The notes under the pieces: generated by a model
Database searches by the model: none
What the model saw: only the letters and a program-made list of their open reading frames with translations
Told to the model about the DNA's origin: nothing
Shown here: positions 18,104-26,046 of the stretch, one piece after another
Layout of the letters: every line of letters begins with the position of its first letter
Position numbering within the stretch: the first letter of the stretch is position 1
Source: Marivirga tractuosa DSM 4126
Lineage (GTDB): Bacteria > Bacteroidota > Bacteroidia > Cytophagales > Cyclobacteriaceae
DNA length: 64,000 nt
Direction of reading: 5' to 3'
Assembly: GCF_000183425.1 (NCBI RefSeq)
Contig: NC_014759.1
Span: 3,503,001 to 3,567,000, forward strand
Translations under genes and position numbers: made by a program

Positions 18104-18235
18104 ATGAACAAACTGAAAATTTACATTTCGCACAATCTCCAAATTGATTTACACGATCAATCATTGGAATACATGTCTATTTCTAAATCCAATAATCAAA
18201 TTAGCATTTGCTGTTGTAGCAACTGCTGTTGTTGA
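18104..18235 (+). CDS. cysteine-rich leader peptide of the sulfur operon
   Basis: An ATG at 18104, in an A-rich context 11 nt after the SAM riboswitch, opens a 43-codon ORF whose last codons read ISICCCSNCCC followed by TGA. There are six Cys codons (TGC TGT TGT twice) in the last eight positions and none before. Cys runs at the end of an upstream ORF in a cysteine-synthesis operon are the hallmark of ribosome-mediated attenuation or stalling, in which the charge state of tRNA-Cys is read. Cys-rich regulatory upstream ORFs are known from actinobacteria. I know of no characterised one in Bacteroidota. No similarity to a stable protein family is apparent. Confidence 0.7.
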   Translation: MNKLKIYISHNLQIDLHDQSLEYMSISKSNNQISICCCSNCCC

Positions 18236-18253
18236 TTTCCAATTTAAGCTTTT

Positions 18254-18362
18254 GGGGAACAGCTAGAATTTGTACAGGATTGTAATCCTTGCGATTCCCG
18301 TACGCACCTATAAAGCTAATCCAACTCAATTTTTGTCAAATTTAATTTCCTCTAGCAGGAAA
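18254..18362 (+). promoter_or_regulatory. structured leader RNA between the Cys peptide and metZ
   Basis: Nested pairings are visible: GGGAA (18255-18259) with TTCCC (18295-18299), enclosing AGGAT-TGTA-ATCCT (18276-18289), and TTTCCT-CTAGC-AGGAAA (18346-18362) close to the metZ start. Competing pairings also exist: AACAGC (18258-18263) with the Cys-codon GCTGTT at 18210 or 18225, and GCTAGA (18262-18267) with TCTAGC (18351-18356). Mutually exclusive pairing with the Cys codons fits an attenuation-type switch, but there is no U tract, so the output may be translational. Confidence 0.4.
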
Positions 18363-18380
18363 ACTATAATCAATATATTT

Positions 18381-19553
18381 ATGTCTCAACATTTCGAAAC
18401 CCAGGCTATCCGTACCCAAGCTGCCCAAAGTGGCAACAGAGAACATGCTGTGCCGCTTTATCTAACTTCATCATTCACTTTTGAAAATGCAGAACAAGCC
18501 AAAGCATTATTCAATGATGAGGAAGAAGGCAATATTTATTCCCGTTTTTCTAACCCTAATAGTTCGGAGCTAATTGATAAAATGACTCGTTTAGAAGGCT
18601 TGGAGGATGGTTTTGCCACGGCAACTGGAATGGCGGCTATGTTTGGAAGTATGGCAGCACTGCTCCAGCAAGGCGATCATATTTTGGCGGCAAGATCATT
18701 ATTTGGTTCTACCCACCAATTATTGACGCAGATTTTCCCGAAATGGGGAATCTCTCATACTTATGCTGATATCAGCAGGACGCATGAATGGGAGAGCCTG
18801 ATTAAGCCTGAAACCAAAATGATTTTTGTGGAAACACCCTCCAATCCAGGTTTGGAAATCATTGATTTGGAGTGGCTAGGAAAATTGGCGGAAGCACATA
18901 ATTTGATTTTGGTGGTGGATAACTGCTTTGCCACTCCCTATTTACAACAGCCAGCCAAATGGGGTGCGCATATTGTTTCCCATAGCGCCACCAAATTTAT
19001 TGATGGACAGGGAAGGGTTTTAGGCGGCTTGATCCTCGGCTCCAAAGAATTGATTAAAGATGTGCGCTTTTTCAGTCGACACACAGGCCCAGCCATTTCG
19101 CCTTTTAATGCCTGGGTGCTATCCAGAAGTCTGGAAACCTTGGCTGTGCGCATGGACAGACATTGCGAAAGTGCCTTTAAAATTGCAGAATATTTGGAGG
19201 GACATACTGAATTGGAAAGCGTGAAATACCCCTTCTTGAAATCGCACCCTCAGTTTGATTTAGCCCAAAAACAGATGCTTAAAGGAGGCGGTATTCTCAC
19301 TTTTATAGTCAAAGGAGGAGGCGAACGATGTAGCAAATTTGTGAATAACCTGAGTATGCTTTCGGTTACTTCCAACTTAGGGGATACCCGATCCATTGTG
19401 ACGCATCCTGCCACGACCACTCACAGCAAACTAAGCGAGGAGGAAAGGCATAGGGTAGGAATTGCAGATGGCTTAATCCGCTTATCGGTCGGTTTGGAAA
19501 ATGTGAATGATATAATTGAAGATATTGAACAAGCACTAAAAGCTTCAAAATAA
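18381..19553 (+). CDS. metZ: O-succinyl/O-acetylhomoserine sulfhydrylase
   Basis: This 390-aa PLP enzyme of the Cys/Met metabolism family condenses sulfide with an activated homoserine to give homocysteine. The PLP lysine is Lys205 in SHSATKFIDGQG, and the family blocks YSRFSNPN, ETPSNPGLEI and VVDNCFATPYLQ are present. I use the ATG at 18381 (MSQHFETQAIRTQ); the frame is open further upstream, but that part is leader RNA. It is the first gene after the SAM riboswitch and Cys leader, and it consumes the sulfide made by the genes downstream. MetZ versus MetY/MetB substrate choice is not settled by motifs alone. Confidence 0.9.
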   Translation: MSQHFETQAIRTQAAQSGNREHAVPLYLTSSFTFENAEQAKALFNDEEEGNIYSRFSNPNSSELIDKMTRLEGLEDGFATATGMAAMFGSMAALLQQGDHILAARSLFGSTHQLLTQIFPKWGISHTYADISRTHEWESLIKPETKMIFVETPSNPGLEIIDLEWLGKLAEAHNLILVVDNCFATPYLQQPAKWGAHIVSHSATKFIDGQGRVLGGLILGSKELIKDVRFFSRHTGPAISPFNAWVLSRSLETLAVRMDRHCESAFKIAEYLEGHTELESVKYPFLKSHPQFDLAQKQMLKGGGILTFIVKGGGERCSKFVNNLSMLSVTSNLGDTRSIVTHPATTTHSKLSEEERHRVGIADGLIRLSVGLENVNDIIEDIEQALKASK

Positions 19554-19585
19554 TGGAATTAAGAATAGAAAATAAGATCTGTTTT

Positions 19586-19621
19586 ATGATGTGTTGCAAG
19601 GCTCCTCCGGATGCTGCATGA
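19586..19621 (+). CDS. short Cys-Cys leader peptide before sulfite reductase
   Basis: An 11-codon ORF, MMCCKAPPDAA then TGA, lies between metZ and the sulfite reductase gene, 22 nt before a strong terminator hairpin. Two adjacent Cys codons in so short an ORF, at this position and in an operon making cysteine precursors, suggest a second attenuator peptide. Evidence is positional and compositional only. Confidence 0.45.
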   Translation: MMCCKAPPDAA

Positions 19622-19643
19622 TATCGCTATACCCAAATTATAG

Positions 19644-19681
19644 TGCCTCTTGCAGATAAATCCGCAAGAGGCATTTTTTTT
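19644..19681 (+). terminator. strong intrinsic terminator/attenuator inside the sulfur operon
   Basis: TGCCTCTTGC (19644-19653) and GCAAGAGGCA (19664-19673) form a perfect 10-bp stem with a 10-nt loop and eight T (19674-19681). The sulfite reductase ATG follows only 18 nt later, leaving no room for a separate promoter, so transcripts for sulfite reductase to cysH must read through it. TGCAAG at 19595-19600 overlaps the Cys codons of the short leader ORF and can pair with CTTGCA (19649-19654), which would disrupt the terminator. Confidence 0.88.
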
Positions 19682-19699
19682 ACCCAAAAAATTAAAATT

Positions 19700-21826
19700 A
19701 TGACACAAGTAACTGAAAATTTAGCATTACCGAAGCCAGCAAAAAAAGACATAGCTGAGCTTAAAAATAAAATTGAACTCTTCCGATCCGGGCAAATTGA
19801 TGAAGAGAAATTTAAAGCCTACCGATTAACGCGTGGGGTTTACGGACAAAGACAACAGGGCGTGCAGATGTTCCGATTGAAAATTCCTGCAGGTAGAATC
19901 ACAACTGATCAATTGCGAGTGGTGGCTGATCTATCGAATCAATATGCAACAGGAAATTTACATTTGACTACAAGGCAAAACATCCAATTTCATTATGTGA
20001 AACTGGATGATTCACCAGCCATTTGGACAGCTTTGGAAGCTTCCGGTTTAACCGCCAGAGAAGCTTGTGGAAATACGGTTCGGAACATCACCGCCAGTCA
20101 TAAGGCAGGCATTGATCCGCATGAGCCCTTTGATGTCACGCCTTATCTGGATGCGGTCTTCCGGTTTTTCCTTAGAAACCCGATTTGCCAGGAAATGGGT
20201 AGAAAAATTAAGATTGCTTTTTCATCCAGTGAGAAGGATACGGCTTTTGCTTTCATCCATGATTTTGGATTTATCCCGGTTCTGAGAAAAAATGGAAAAG
20301 AAGAAGAAAAAGGATTTCGGGTTTTAGTGGGAGGCGGATTAGGCGCACAAACTATTCTGGCTCAAGAGTTCTTTGAATTTCTTCCTGAAAATAGATTGAT
20401 CACCTTCCTGGAAGCAGCATTAAGAGTTTTTGATCGATTTGGTGAGCGTGAGAAAAGAATGAAGGCCCGTTTGAAATTCCTTATCAAGAAGATTGGATTG
20501 GATGAATTCAGGAGATTGGTAGAGGAGGAAGAGAAAGTTTTACATCCTAAGCCATTGGATTTAAAACCTTCAAAAGTAAAGGAAGCTAAGCCTCAAAAAA
20601 TCTATTCTAGCTATGATGTGCAAGATCAATGGGCCTACCAGCAATGGTTGGATTCCAATGTTTTTGAGCAAAAGCAGCAAGGTTACTTTGGGGTGTTGGT
20701 AAAAGCGCCTTTGGGCGATATCGATCATGAGACTGCCAAAAAATTAGCCGATATCATTGATGAATATGTTGGCGGTGATTTGGTCATCAGTGTATACCAG
20801 GGCTTGGTCATTCGCTTTGTCCGAAAAAATGCCTTGCCGGTTTTATTCGAAAAATTAGGTGAACTGGGCTTAAATCAATCCGGAGCAGAAAGCTTTGCGG
20901 ATATCACGGCTTGCCCGGGAACGGATACTTGTAATCTGGGTGTGACCAACAGTACCGCTTTGGCGGATGTTTTGGAAAAATTCTTATTGCAGGAATTCCC
21001 ACATCTGGCGCATAGCAAACTGATCGATACCAAGATCAGCGGATGTATGAATGCTTGTGGTCAACACATGATTGCCGGTATTGGTCTTCATGGAAGTTCC
21101 ATCAAAAACAAGGGAAAAGTAGTGCCCGCCATGCAAGTGGTTTTGGGCGGTGGATTGCGTGCAGATGGGACTGGCTTGGCTGCAGAAAAGGTCATCAAAC
21201 TGCCGACCAAAAGAATTCCGGAAGCCTTTAGGATTTTGCTAAATGATTATGAAGCTAATGCTAAGGGTGCTTTTTATCCAGATTATTTCAGAACGAAAGA
21301 GAAGAAGTACTTCTACGATTTGCTAAAGCATTTGGGTGATCTGACTGATATCAAAGATGAGGACTATATCGACTGGAACAGAGATCAAGAATTCACGCCC
21401 GAAATAGGCTTGGGCGAATGTGCCGGAGCCAGTTTTGATTTGGTCAGCACCATTTTCAAAGAAGCTGAGGAAAAATTGGTGAATGCTTACGAACAATTGC
21501 AGGAAGATCAGCTAGAGCATGCATTGTACAATAGCTATAATGTTCTTGTCACCACGGCTAAAGCGCTATTGCTGGCGGAAGATGTGCAGTGCAATACGCA
21601 AGCAGGCATCATAGCAGATTTTGATGTGCATTTTGTGGAGACCGAAAAAGTGAAGCTAGAAAGCTCCTTTGCCGATTTGGTTTACCAGATAAAATTACAA
21701 AAGCCAAGCGAGGAATTTGTACAGCACTATCTAAAATCTGCCCATCAATTTTTGGAAGAAGCCAAGAGTTTGAGAGGCATAGCATCAACAGAAAAAACAG
21801 TCATCAATCATTTTTATAAAGCATAA
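19700..21826 (+). CDS. siroheme-dependent nitrite/sulfite reductase with HEPN-like C-terminal extension
   Basis: The 708-aa protein has two ferredoxin-like half domains and the siroheme/4Fe-4S cysteines C405-x5-C411 (ACPGTDTC) and C449-x3-C453 (SGCMNACG). The LTTRQN block near residue 90 and TACPGTDTCNLG are typical of ferredoxin-type sulfite/nitrite reductases. Within this operon the reaction should be sulfite to sulfide with six electrons. Residues from about 570 to 708 are an added helical domain resembling HEPN (YNSYNVLVTTAKALL), not needed for catalysis. The start at 19700 (MTQVTENLALP) is preferred because the upstream in-frame ATG at 19643 lies in the terminator. cobA follows 2 nt later. 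Confidence 0.9.
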   Translation: MTQVTENLALPKPAKKDIAELKNKIELFRSGQIDEEKFKAYRLTRGVYGQRQQGVQMFRLKIPAGRITTDQLRVVADLSNQYATGNLHLTTRQNIQFHYVKLDDSPAIWTALEASGLTAREACGNTVRNITASHKAGIDPHEPFDVTPYLDAVFRFFLRNPICQEMGRKIKIAFSSSEKDTAFAFIHDFGFIPVLRKNGKEEEKGFRVLVGGGLGAQTILAQEFFEFLPENRLITFLEAALRVFDRFGEREKRMKARLKFLIKKIGLDEFRRLVEEEEKVLHPKPLDLKPSKVKEAKPQKIYSSYDVQDQWAYQQWLDSNVFEQKQQGYFGVLVKAPLGDIDHETAKKLADIIDEYVGGDLVISVYQGLVIRFVRKNALPVLFEKLGELGLNQSGAESFADITACPGTDTCNLGVTNSTALADVLEKFLLQEFPHLAHSKLIDTKISGCMNACGQHMIAGIGLHGSSIKNKGKVVPAMQVVLGGGLRADGTGLAAEKVIKLPTKRIPEAFRILLNDYEANAKGAFYPDYFRTKEKKYFYDLLKHLGDLTDIKDEDYIDWNRDQEFTPEIGLGECAGASFDLVSTIFKEAEEKLVNAYEQLQEDQLEHALYNSYNVLVTTAKALLLAEDVQCNTQAGIIADFDVHFVETEKVKLESSFADLVYQIKLQKPSEEFVQHYLKSAHQFLEEAKSLRGIASTEKTVINHFYKA

Positions 21827-21828
21827 TC

Positions 21829-22587
21829 ATGGAAAAGAAATTAAGTCTAGTGGGAGCAGGTCCGGGAGATCCGGATCTGATCAGTGTGAAAGGAATCAAA
21901 ACATTGGCACAAGCAGATGTGGTATTAAATGATGCTTTGGTGCATCCCGAATTATTAAATTATGCTCCATCAAAAGCATTAAAAATTTATGTCGGAAAGC
22001 GAGCTGGTAAACACAGCTATAAACAGGAAGAAATCAATGAGTTGATTATTGAGCATGTGTTTAGTCATGGGCATGTAGTGAGATTGAAAGGAGGAGATCC
22101 TTTTATTTTCGCAAGAGGAAAAGAGGAAATTGATTATGCCGAAAGTTTCGGGATTAACACTCAGGTGGTGCCCGGCATCTCCAGCATTAATTTAGCCGGA
22201 ATGTACAGCTTGCCTTTAACCACAAGGGGCGTGAATGAAAGCTTTTGGGTGGTGACGGCTACCACCAAAAGCGGGGAATTATCGCAGGATGTGGCTAAGG
22301 TAGCCGAAACTACTGCTACAGCCGTTTTTCTCATGGGTTTAAGAAAAGCTCCGGCCATCAGCACGGCTTATGCATTGCAAGATAAAGCGGATCTGCCTGC
22401 AGCCATTGTCTCCAATGGTTCATTGGCTAATGCGAAAGTGTACCGGACAACGGTAGGGCACTTAGCACAGACCATTAGCGAGCAAAAAGTGGCTTCCCCT
22501 GGGATCATCTTAGTAGGGGAATCGGTAGTACAGCAAAATGATTTCACCACAATTAAAAGTTTACAGCAGCATGTCACACAGATCTGA
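21829..22587 (+). CDS. cobA: uroporphyrinogen-III C-methyltransferase (SUMT)
   Basis: This 252-aa tetrapyrrole methylase makes precorrin-2 from uroporphyrinogen III using SAM, the first step to siroheme. Family motifs are VGAGPGDPDLISVKGI at the N-terminus, VVRLKGGDPFIFARGKEE near residues 85-102 and VVPGISSINLAG near 110-125. Length is standard for a stand-alone SUMT. It lies 2 nt after the sulfite reductase, whose siroheme it supplies, and overlaps the next gene, which carries out the following step. Confidence 0.94.
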   Translation: MEKKLSLVGAGPGDPDLISVKGIKTLAQADVVLNDALVHPELLNYAPSKALKIYVGKRAGKHSYKQEEINELIIEHVFSHGHVVRLKGGDPFIFARGKEEIDYAESFGINTQVVPGISSINLAGMYSLPLTTRGVNESFWVVTATTKSGELSQDVAKVAETTATAVFLMGLRKAPAISTAYALQDKADLPAAIVSNGSLANAKVYRTTVGHLAQTISEQKVASPGIILVGESVVQQNDFTTIKSLQQHVTQI

Positions 22588-23173
22588 AGAAAACCATTTA
22601 TTCCCTGTTTTTCTAAAGCTGGATAAAATTCAAACGCTGGTTATAGGTGGAGGATATGTGGGCTGGGAGAAACTGGGGGCTTTATTGAAAAATGATCATG
22701 AAGCCAATGTGAAAATAGTGGCGCCAGAAATCAGGCAAGAGATCAGGGAGATAGCAGCGGTTCGCTCCACCATTGAGCTGGTGGAAAAGGAATATGATCC
22801 AAGCGATTTGGAAGGCATTAATTTGGTGATAGGCGCCACTAATTTTTATGAGGTGAACCAGCAAATTTATCGTGATGCCAAGGCAAAAGGAATTTTGGTT
22901 AATGTGGCCGATACGCCCGAGCTCTGTGATTTTTATTTGGGCAGCACGGTCAAAAAAGGCAATCTGAAAATCGGGATTTCCACCAATGGGAAATCGCCCA
23001 CCTTTGCCAAAAGACTAAGGGCAATATTAGAGGAAGTGCTGCCCGATCATACAGATGATATTCTACAAAATCTGGCCACAATCCGAAAAGGCTTAAAAGG
23101 TGATTTTGAAAAGAAAATGGAGGTGTTGAATGAGATCACCGCCTCTTTTGTACATCATAAAAAGGAAAATTGA
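22571..23173 (+). CDS. precorrin-2 dehydrogenase (siroheme synthase N-terminal type)
   Basis: The 200-aa protein matches the CysG N-terminal/Met8p type: an NAD-binding motif VIGGGYVGWEKLGALL at the N-terminus, then NVADTPELCDFYLGSTVKKGNLKIGISTNGKSP, the family block that includes the catalytic Asp and the dimer region (residues about 110-145). It oxidises precorrin-2 to sirohydrochlorin and may also insert iron. I start it at 22571 (MSHRSEENHLFPVFLKL), overlapping cobA by 17 nt. The upstream ATG at 22538 lies deep in cobA. A separate ferrochelatase is not seen in the window. Confidence 0.9.
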   Translation: MSHRSEENHLFPVFLKLDKIQTLVIGGGYVGWEKLGALLKNDHEANVKIVAPEIRQEIREIAAVRSTIELVEKEYDPSDLEGINLVIGATNFYEVNQQIYRDAKAKGILVNVADTPELCDFYLGSTVKKGNLKIGISTNGKSPTFAKRLRAILEEVLPDHTDDILQNLATIRKGLKGDFEKKMEVLNEITASFVHHKKEN

Positions 23174-23174
23174 T

Positions 23175-23834
23175 ATGGACAGTATCAAGGGATTTTCGCA
23201 AGTTGATTTTGAAAACTATTCCATAGAAGATAGGGTGCGATGGGTTTTCGATCATTTTGCTGAAGAGGAGATTCTGATGACTTCCTCTTTTGGGAGTTCA
23301 TCTGCTTTGCTTTTGCATTTGATTCATAAAATAAGCCCAAATCACCCCATTTATTTTTTGGATACAGGCTATCATTTTGAGGAAACCAAAGCCTATAAGG
23401 ATAAACTGCAGGCACAGCTGGGCTTAAATGTGAAAACCATAGGCGCTCCCAAAAATAAGCATCGCTTTACGGAAGAAAATTATACTTATCAGCACAATCA
23501 GGATTTATGCTGCTTTATTAATAAGGTAGAGCCTTTAGCAAAATTGCGTGAATCGCATAAAATATGGTTGTCGGGCTTGTTCAAATACCAGAACGAAAAC
23601 CGCAAGAACCTGACTTTTTTCGATCAAAAGGAGGATATTTTAAAGGTCTATCCGCTATTGGATATGACTCCAGAGGAGGTACATGCCTATTTTTTCATAC
23701 ACGAACTGCCCAGCCACAAATTAGTAGCAAAAGGCTATAGCTCCATCGGTTGTACGCATTGTACGGAAAAAGGAAGCGGCCGAGAAGGACGCTGGACTGG
23801 CAATGCTAAGGTGGAATGTGGGATTCATTTGTAA
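23175..23834 (+). CDS. cysH: assimilatory adenylyl-sulfate (APS) reductase
   Basis: The 219-aa protein reduces activated sulfate to sulfite. It has the PAPS-reductase fold with TSSFGSSSALLLHL near residue 37, the 4Fe-4S pattern Cys112-Cys113 and Cys193-x2-Cys196, and the C-terminal catalytic ECGIHL (Cys215). The paired CC/CxxC cluster marks the APS-using rather than PAPS-using subtype. The start is the ATG right after the preceding TGA (23171-23173). It ends the operon. ATP sulfurylase (cysD/cysN), needed to make its substrate, is not in this window. Confidence 0.92.
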   Translation: MDSIKGFSQVDFENYSIEDRVRWVFDHFAEEEILMTSSFGSSSALLLHLIHKISPNHPIYFLDTGYHFEETKAYKDKLQAQLGLNVKTIGAPKNKHRFTEENYTYQHNQDLCCFINKVEPLAKLRESHKIWLSGLFKYQNENRKNLTFFDQKEDILKVYPLLDMTPEEVHAYFFIHELPSHKLVAKGYSSIGCTHCTEKGSGREGRWTGNAKVECGIHL

Positions 23835-23870
23835 GCCCATAGAGCTTGTATTTAGTATTTTGTAACTAAT

Positions 23871-23886
23871 TACCTAATAATAGGTA
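23871..23886 (+). other. short palindrome after cysH
   Basis: TACCTA-ATAA-TAGGTA is a 6-bp hairpin 37 nt past the cysH stop, without an immediate U tract. It could be a weak terminator or an operator. Confidence 0.3.
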
Positions 23887-23958
23887 TTGCCGATGCTATT
23901 TTTTAGTTCTACTTTTAGTATGAAAATTTTAGTAGTAAATCTTTAACCAAAACTGACC

Positions 23959-24918
23959 ATGAAAAAACATCCAGTATTTAATTGTTTTCGCTTCGGCAGC
24001 GTCTTAATACTTTTGATTTCAGTAGTATGCTGTTTTGAGAGTTATTCCCAGGAGCAAAAGAACATTAGCCCTTACACCAAGTCGGAATCTAATTTGAGGA
24101 ATAAAGCTTATCAAGAACCTTCGGAAAAGGAAACAAGAAAGCAATTGTTTTTACCGCCAGTCATTATTGACGTGAATGGCGCTATCAATGAAGCTGAAAA
24201 ATCAGTTCCTTATGATCGCAATGTGTATATATTTTACCCAATGAGTAAAGATGTGGGTGCTTTTACTGCATATTTATATGACACCAGAGTAGCGCAATAT
24301 GTATTGAAGATAGATGCAGTGGATATAAAGGAAAAGAAAAATGAGAAAGGGGAAAAAGTAGGATATTTAATACCTGTAGGCTTATTAAAGTCGAACCGAG
24401 GCTATAGATTAAATTTAGCATTGGATGAGCCGATTGATATTTATTTTACGACAATTTCGGACGACTTCAAAAAAAGGGCAAAAAGCACTATTTCTCCTGA
24501 TTTTGGTGTAACGGCTGTCTTTTTTAATGATGGGGAGCAATCCCTTGTAAAACCAAGCTTAAATTTTGTAGTGAACTTTTTCCCATTTCCACAGAATAAA
24601 GATGTACCAGTTAATTTCTACAAACTTTATAGCCCCTATAGATTTTCCTTGCAAATGGGACTTACTTTAAACTCTCTGGCAATCGATAGAGTAAGCAGTG
24701 ATTTGGTTGGAAGCAATAACCTTATTTTGGGCATAGCTTATCAGCTTAATGATAAAATTAAATGGTCGAATGGGGCTGTTTTACTTTATGAACATAACAA
24801 GCAATACATATCTCATGATTTGAAAACGCTTCAATTTGTTTATCAGACCTCAATCACAATAGATTTAGATATTAAGGATTTATTTGGGGGTATAGCAGGA
24901 ACTTTAGGATTTAAATAA
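23959..24918 (+). CDS. exported beta-rich protein of unknown function
   Basis: I do not recognise a family. The 319-aa product has a signal peptide (MKKHPVFNCF, then the hydrophobic GSVLILLISVVCC, cleavage near SYS-Q). The C-terminal half has alternating strands (QMGLTLNSLAI, NNLILGIAYQL, GAVLLYEH, TSITIDLDI) and ends GTLGFK, resembling part of an outer membrane barrel, while the N-terminal half is polar. The next gene encodes a lipoprotein 6 nt downstream, so the two are likely cotranscribed and may form an envelope complex. They precede the large surface-protein operon by about 400 bp and could be functionally tied to it. Confidence 0.65.
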   Translation: MKKHPVFNCFRFGSVLILLISVVCCFESYSQEQKNISPYTKSESNLRNKAYQEPSEKETRKQLFLPPVIIDVNGAINEAEKSVPYDRNVYIFYPMSKDVGAFTAYLYDTRVAQYVLKIDAVDIKEKKNEKGEKVGYLIPVGLLKSNRGYRLNLALDEPIDIYFTTISDDFKKRAKSTISPDFGVTAVFFNDGEQSLVKPSLNFVVNFFPFPQNKDVPVNFYKLYSPYRFSLQMGLTLNSLAIDRVSSDLVGSNNLILGIAYQLNDKIKWSNGAVLLYEHNKQYISHDLKTLQFVYQTSITIDLDIKDLFGGIAGTLGFK

Positions 24919-24924
24919 TTAGCC

Positions 24925-25641
24925 ATGAAAAAGTATTTATTCATATTAATCATATTCACTAGTTGTATCGATTTAGAGGAATTTGGAGGAGAGAATTATT
25001 ATAAAACTGGAATTAAAGTAGTTTATAATGATGCAGATTTTATTGCGGATGGAAAAGACTCATTACGGATAGCGGTGATCATGCCAAGAGAAGCCAATGA
25101 GGAATTCAGAACGGTAAAATTTAAAGCCAGTCAGGGCGTGTTTTTTGAAAATGAGAAGTCAGAATATGTAACGGAAACAGCTTTTCGCTCCGGTTCCGAT
25201 TCCATTGAGTTCATTGCTATTTTAAAAGCCAGCACCTCAACAGAAAATTTTAATCTAAACATTCAAATTCCTGAGCTCTACATCACCAATAGACTCGTGC
25301 GTCCAAAGAAGAGCTATCCTGAAGCTATGGAGATCAATAGTAATAAAGTTAAAGTACTAAATGATGGTGTTGATTTCTTAGAAATATCAGTAAAACTGAC
25401 AAAAGACAATGGGAAAGTTACACAGGGGCATAATGTTAGCTTTACTTATAACGATACTATCACCATGGACAATAATCTTTATTTTAAGAATTATTCAGCC
25501 AGTGATTCGAATGGTGTTTCTAGCATTAGATTCTACCCCTATAATATTGAGGCAAGCAGTGAGCCAAGATATATTACAGTAAGTACTGAAACTAGTAATG
25601 GGCTTATAGAAGAGCAATATGAGTTTGTAATTTCAGAGTGA
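24925..25641 (+). CDS. lipoprotein with Ig-like domains
   Basis: The 238-aa product starts with a lipoprotein signal (MKKYLFILIIFTSC, lipid-modified Cys14). The rest is beta-rich and looks like two Ig-like (bacterial Ig, invasin-type) domains: residues about 25-120 and 130-238, the second containing KLTKDNGKVTQGHNVSFTYND and NGVSSIRFYP. That wording is characteristic of Big_1-like folds (xDxNGxAxxxF). Its target is unknown. It is paired with the upstream exported protein. Confidence 0.65.
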   Translation: MKKYLFILIIFTSCIDLEEFGGENYYKTGIKVVYNDADFIADGKDSLRIAVIMPREANEEFRTVKFKASQGVFFENEKSEYVTETAFRSGSDSIEFIAILKASTSTENFNLNIQIPELYITNRLVRPKKSYPEAMEINSNKVKVLNDGVDFLEISVKLTKDNGKVTQGHNVSFTYNDTITMDNNLYFKNYSASDSNGVSSIRFYPYNIEASSEPRYITVSTETSNGLIEEQYEFVISE

Positions 25642-26046
25642 TTTTAAATAAAGCCGAACAGTCATTCCAACCAGAGGCAGGTCAGCCTTTGGTTGAGAAT
25701 TGATCTTCAAACGAAAAAGCAAAAGTAATCTTTTGAAAACTTTGTGTCATTGCCGCTCTCGCCTAAAGTGGGGACAATGACCCTAAGTTAAGCCATCCTT
25801 CTATTCTTTTTCTGCTATTATTTGAGCCTGCTTGTGCAGACAGATTTTTGCAAATGCTTGGAGAAAAGCTTAGCAAGATGCTGCAAGCTGCTTGTGGAGA
25901 TACGCTCTTGAAAAGCATACATCCCTTGTGATATTAGGGTGATTAAAAAATAAGTTGAAATTTTTGGACTTTTAAAAGCTGCTCAATAAGTTTGTAAAAC
26001 TTACTTAAGTATTATTATCTTTTGTTTCAATCAAAACCCGTAGTTA
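25642..26046. promoter_or_regulatory. 405-bp region upstream of the surface operon
   Basis: CAACCAGAGGC (25668-25678) and GCCTTTGGTTG (25685-25695) form an 11-bp stem with one G-U pair and a 6-nt loop just after the lipoprotein gene. A possible promoter is TTTG at 25991-25994 and TATCTTTTG at 26016-26024, spaced 21 nt apart but with one extra T in the -7 box. It lies just upstream of the giant gene at 26047. No ORF with family signal is seen. Confidence 0.4.

Noticed and set aside
17960..18142. 60-codon minus-strand ORF
   Set aside because: It lies antisense over the SAM riboswitch and is explained by it.
18272..18308. tRNA-like 3' half (anticodon-like TGTAATCC hairpin followed by GATTCCCGTACGCACC)
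   Set aside because: No D-arm or acceptor partner is present and the stem has the wrong loop size; it is better read as leader RNA structure.
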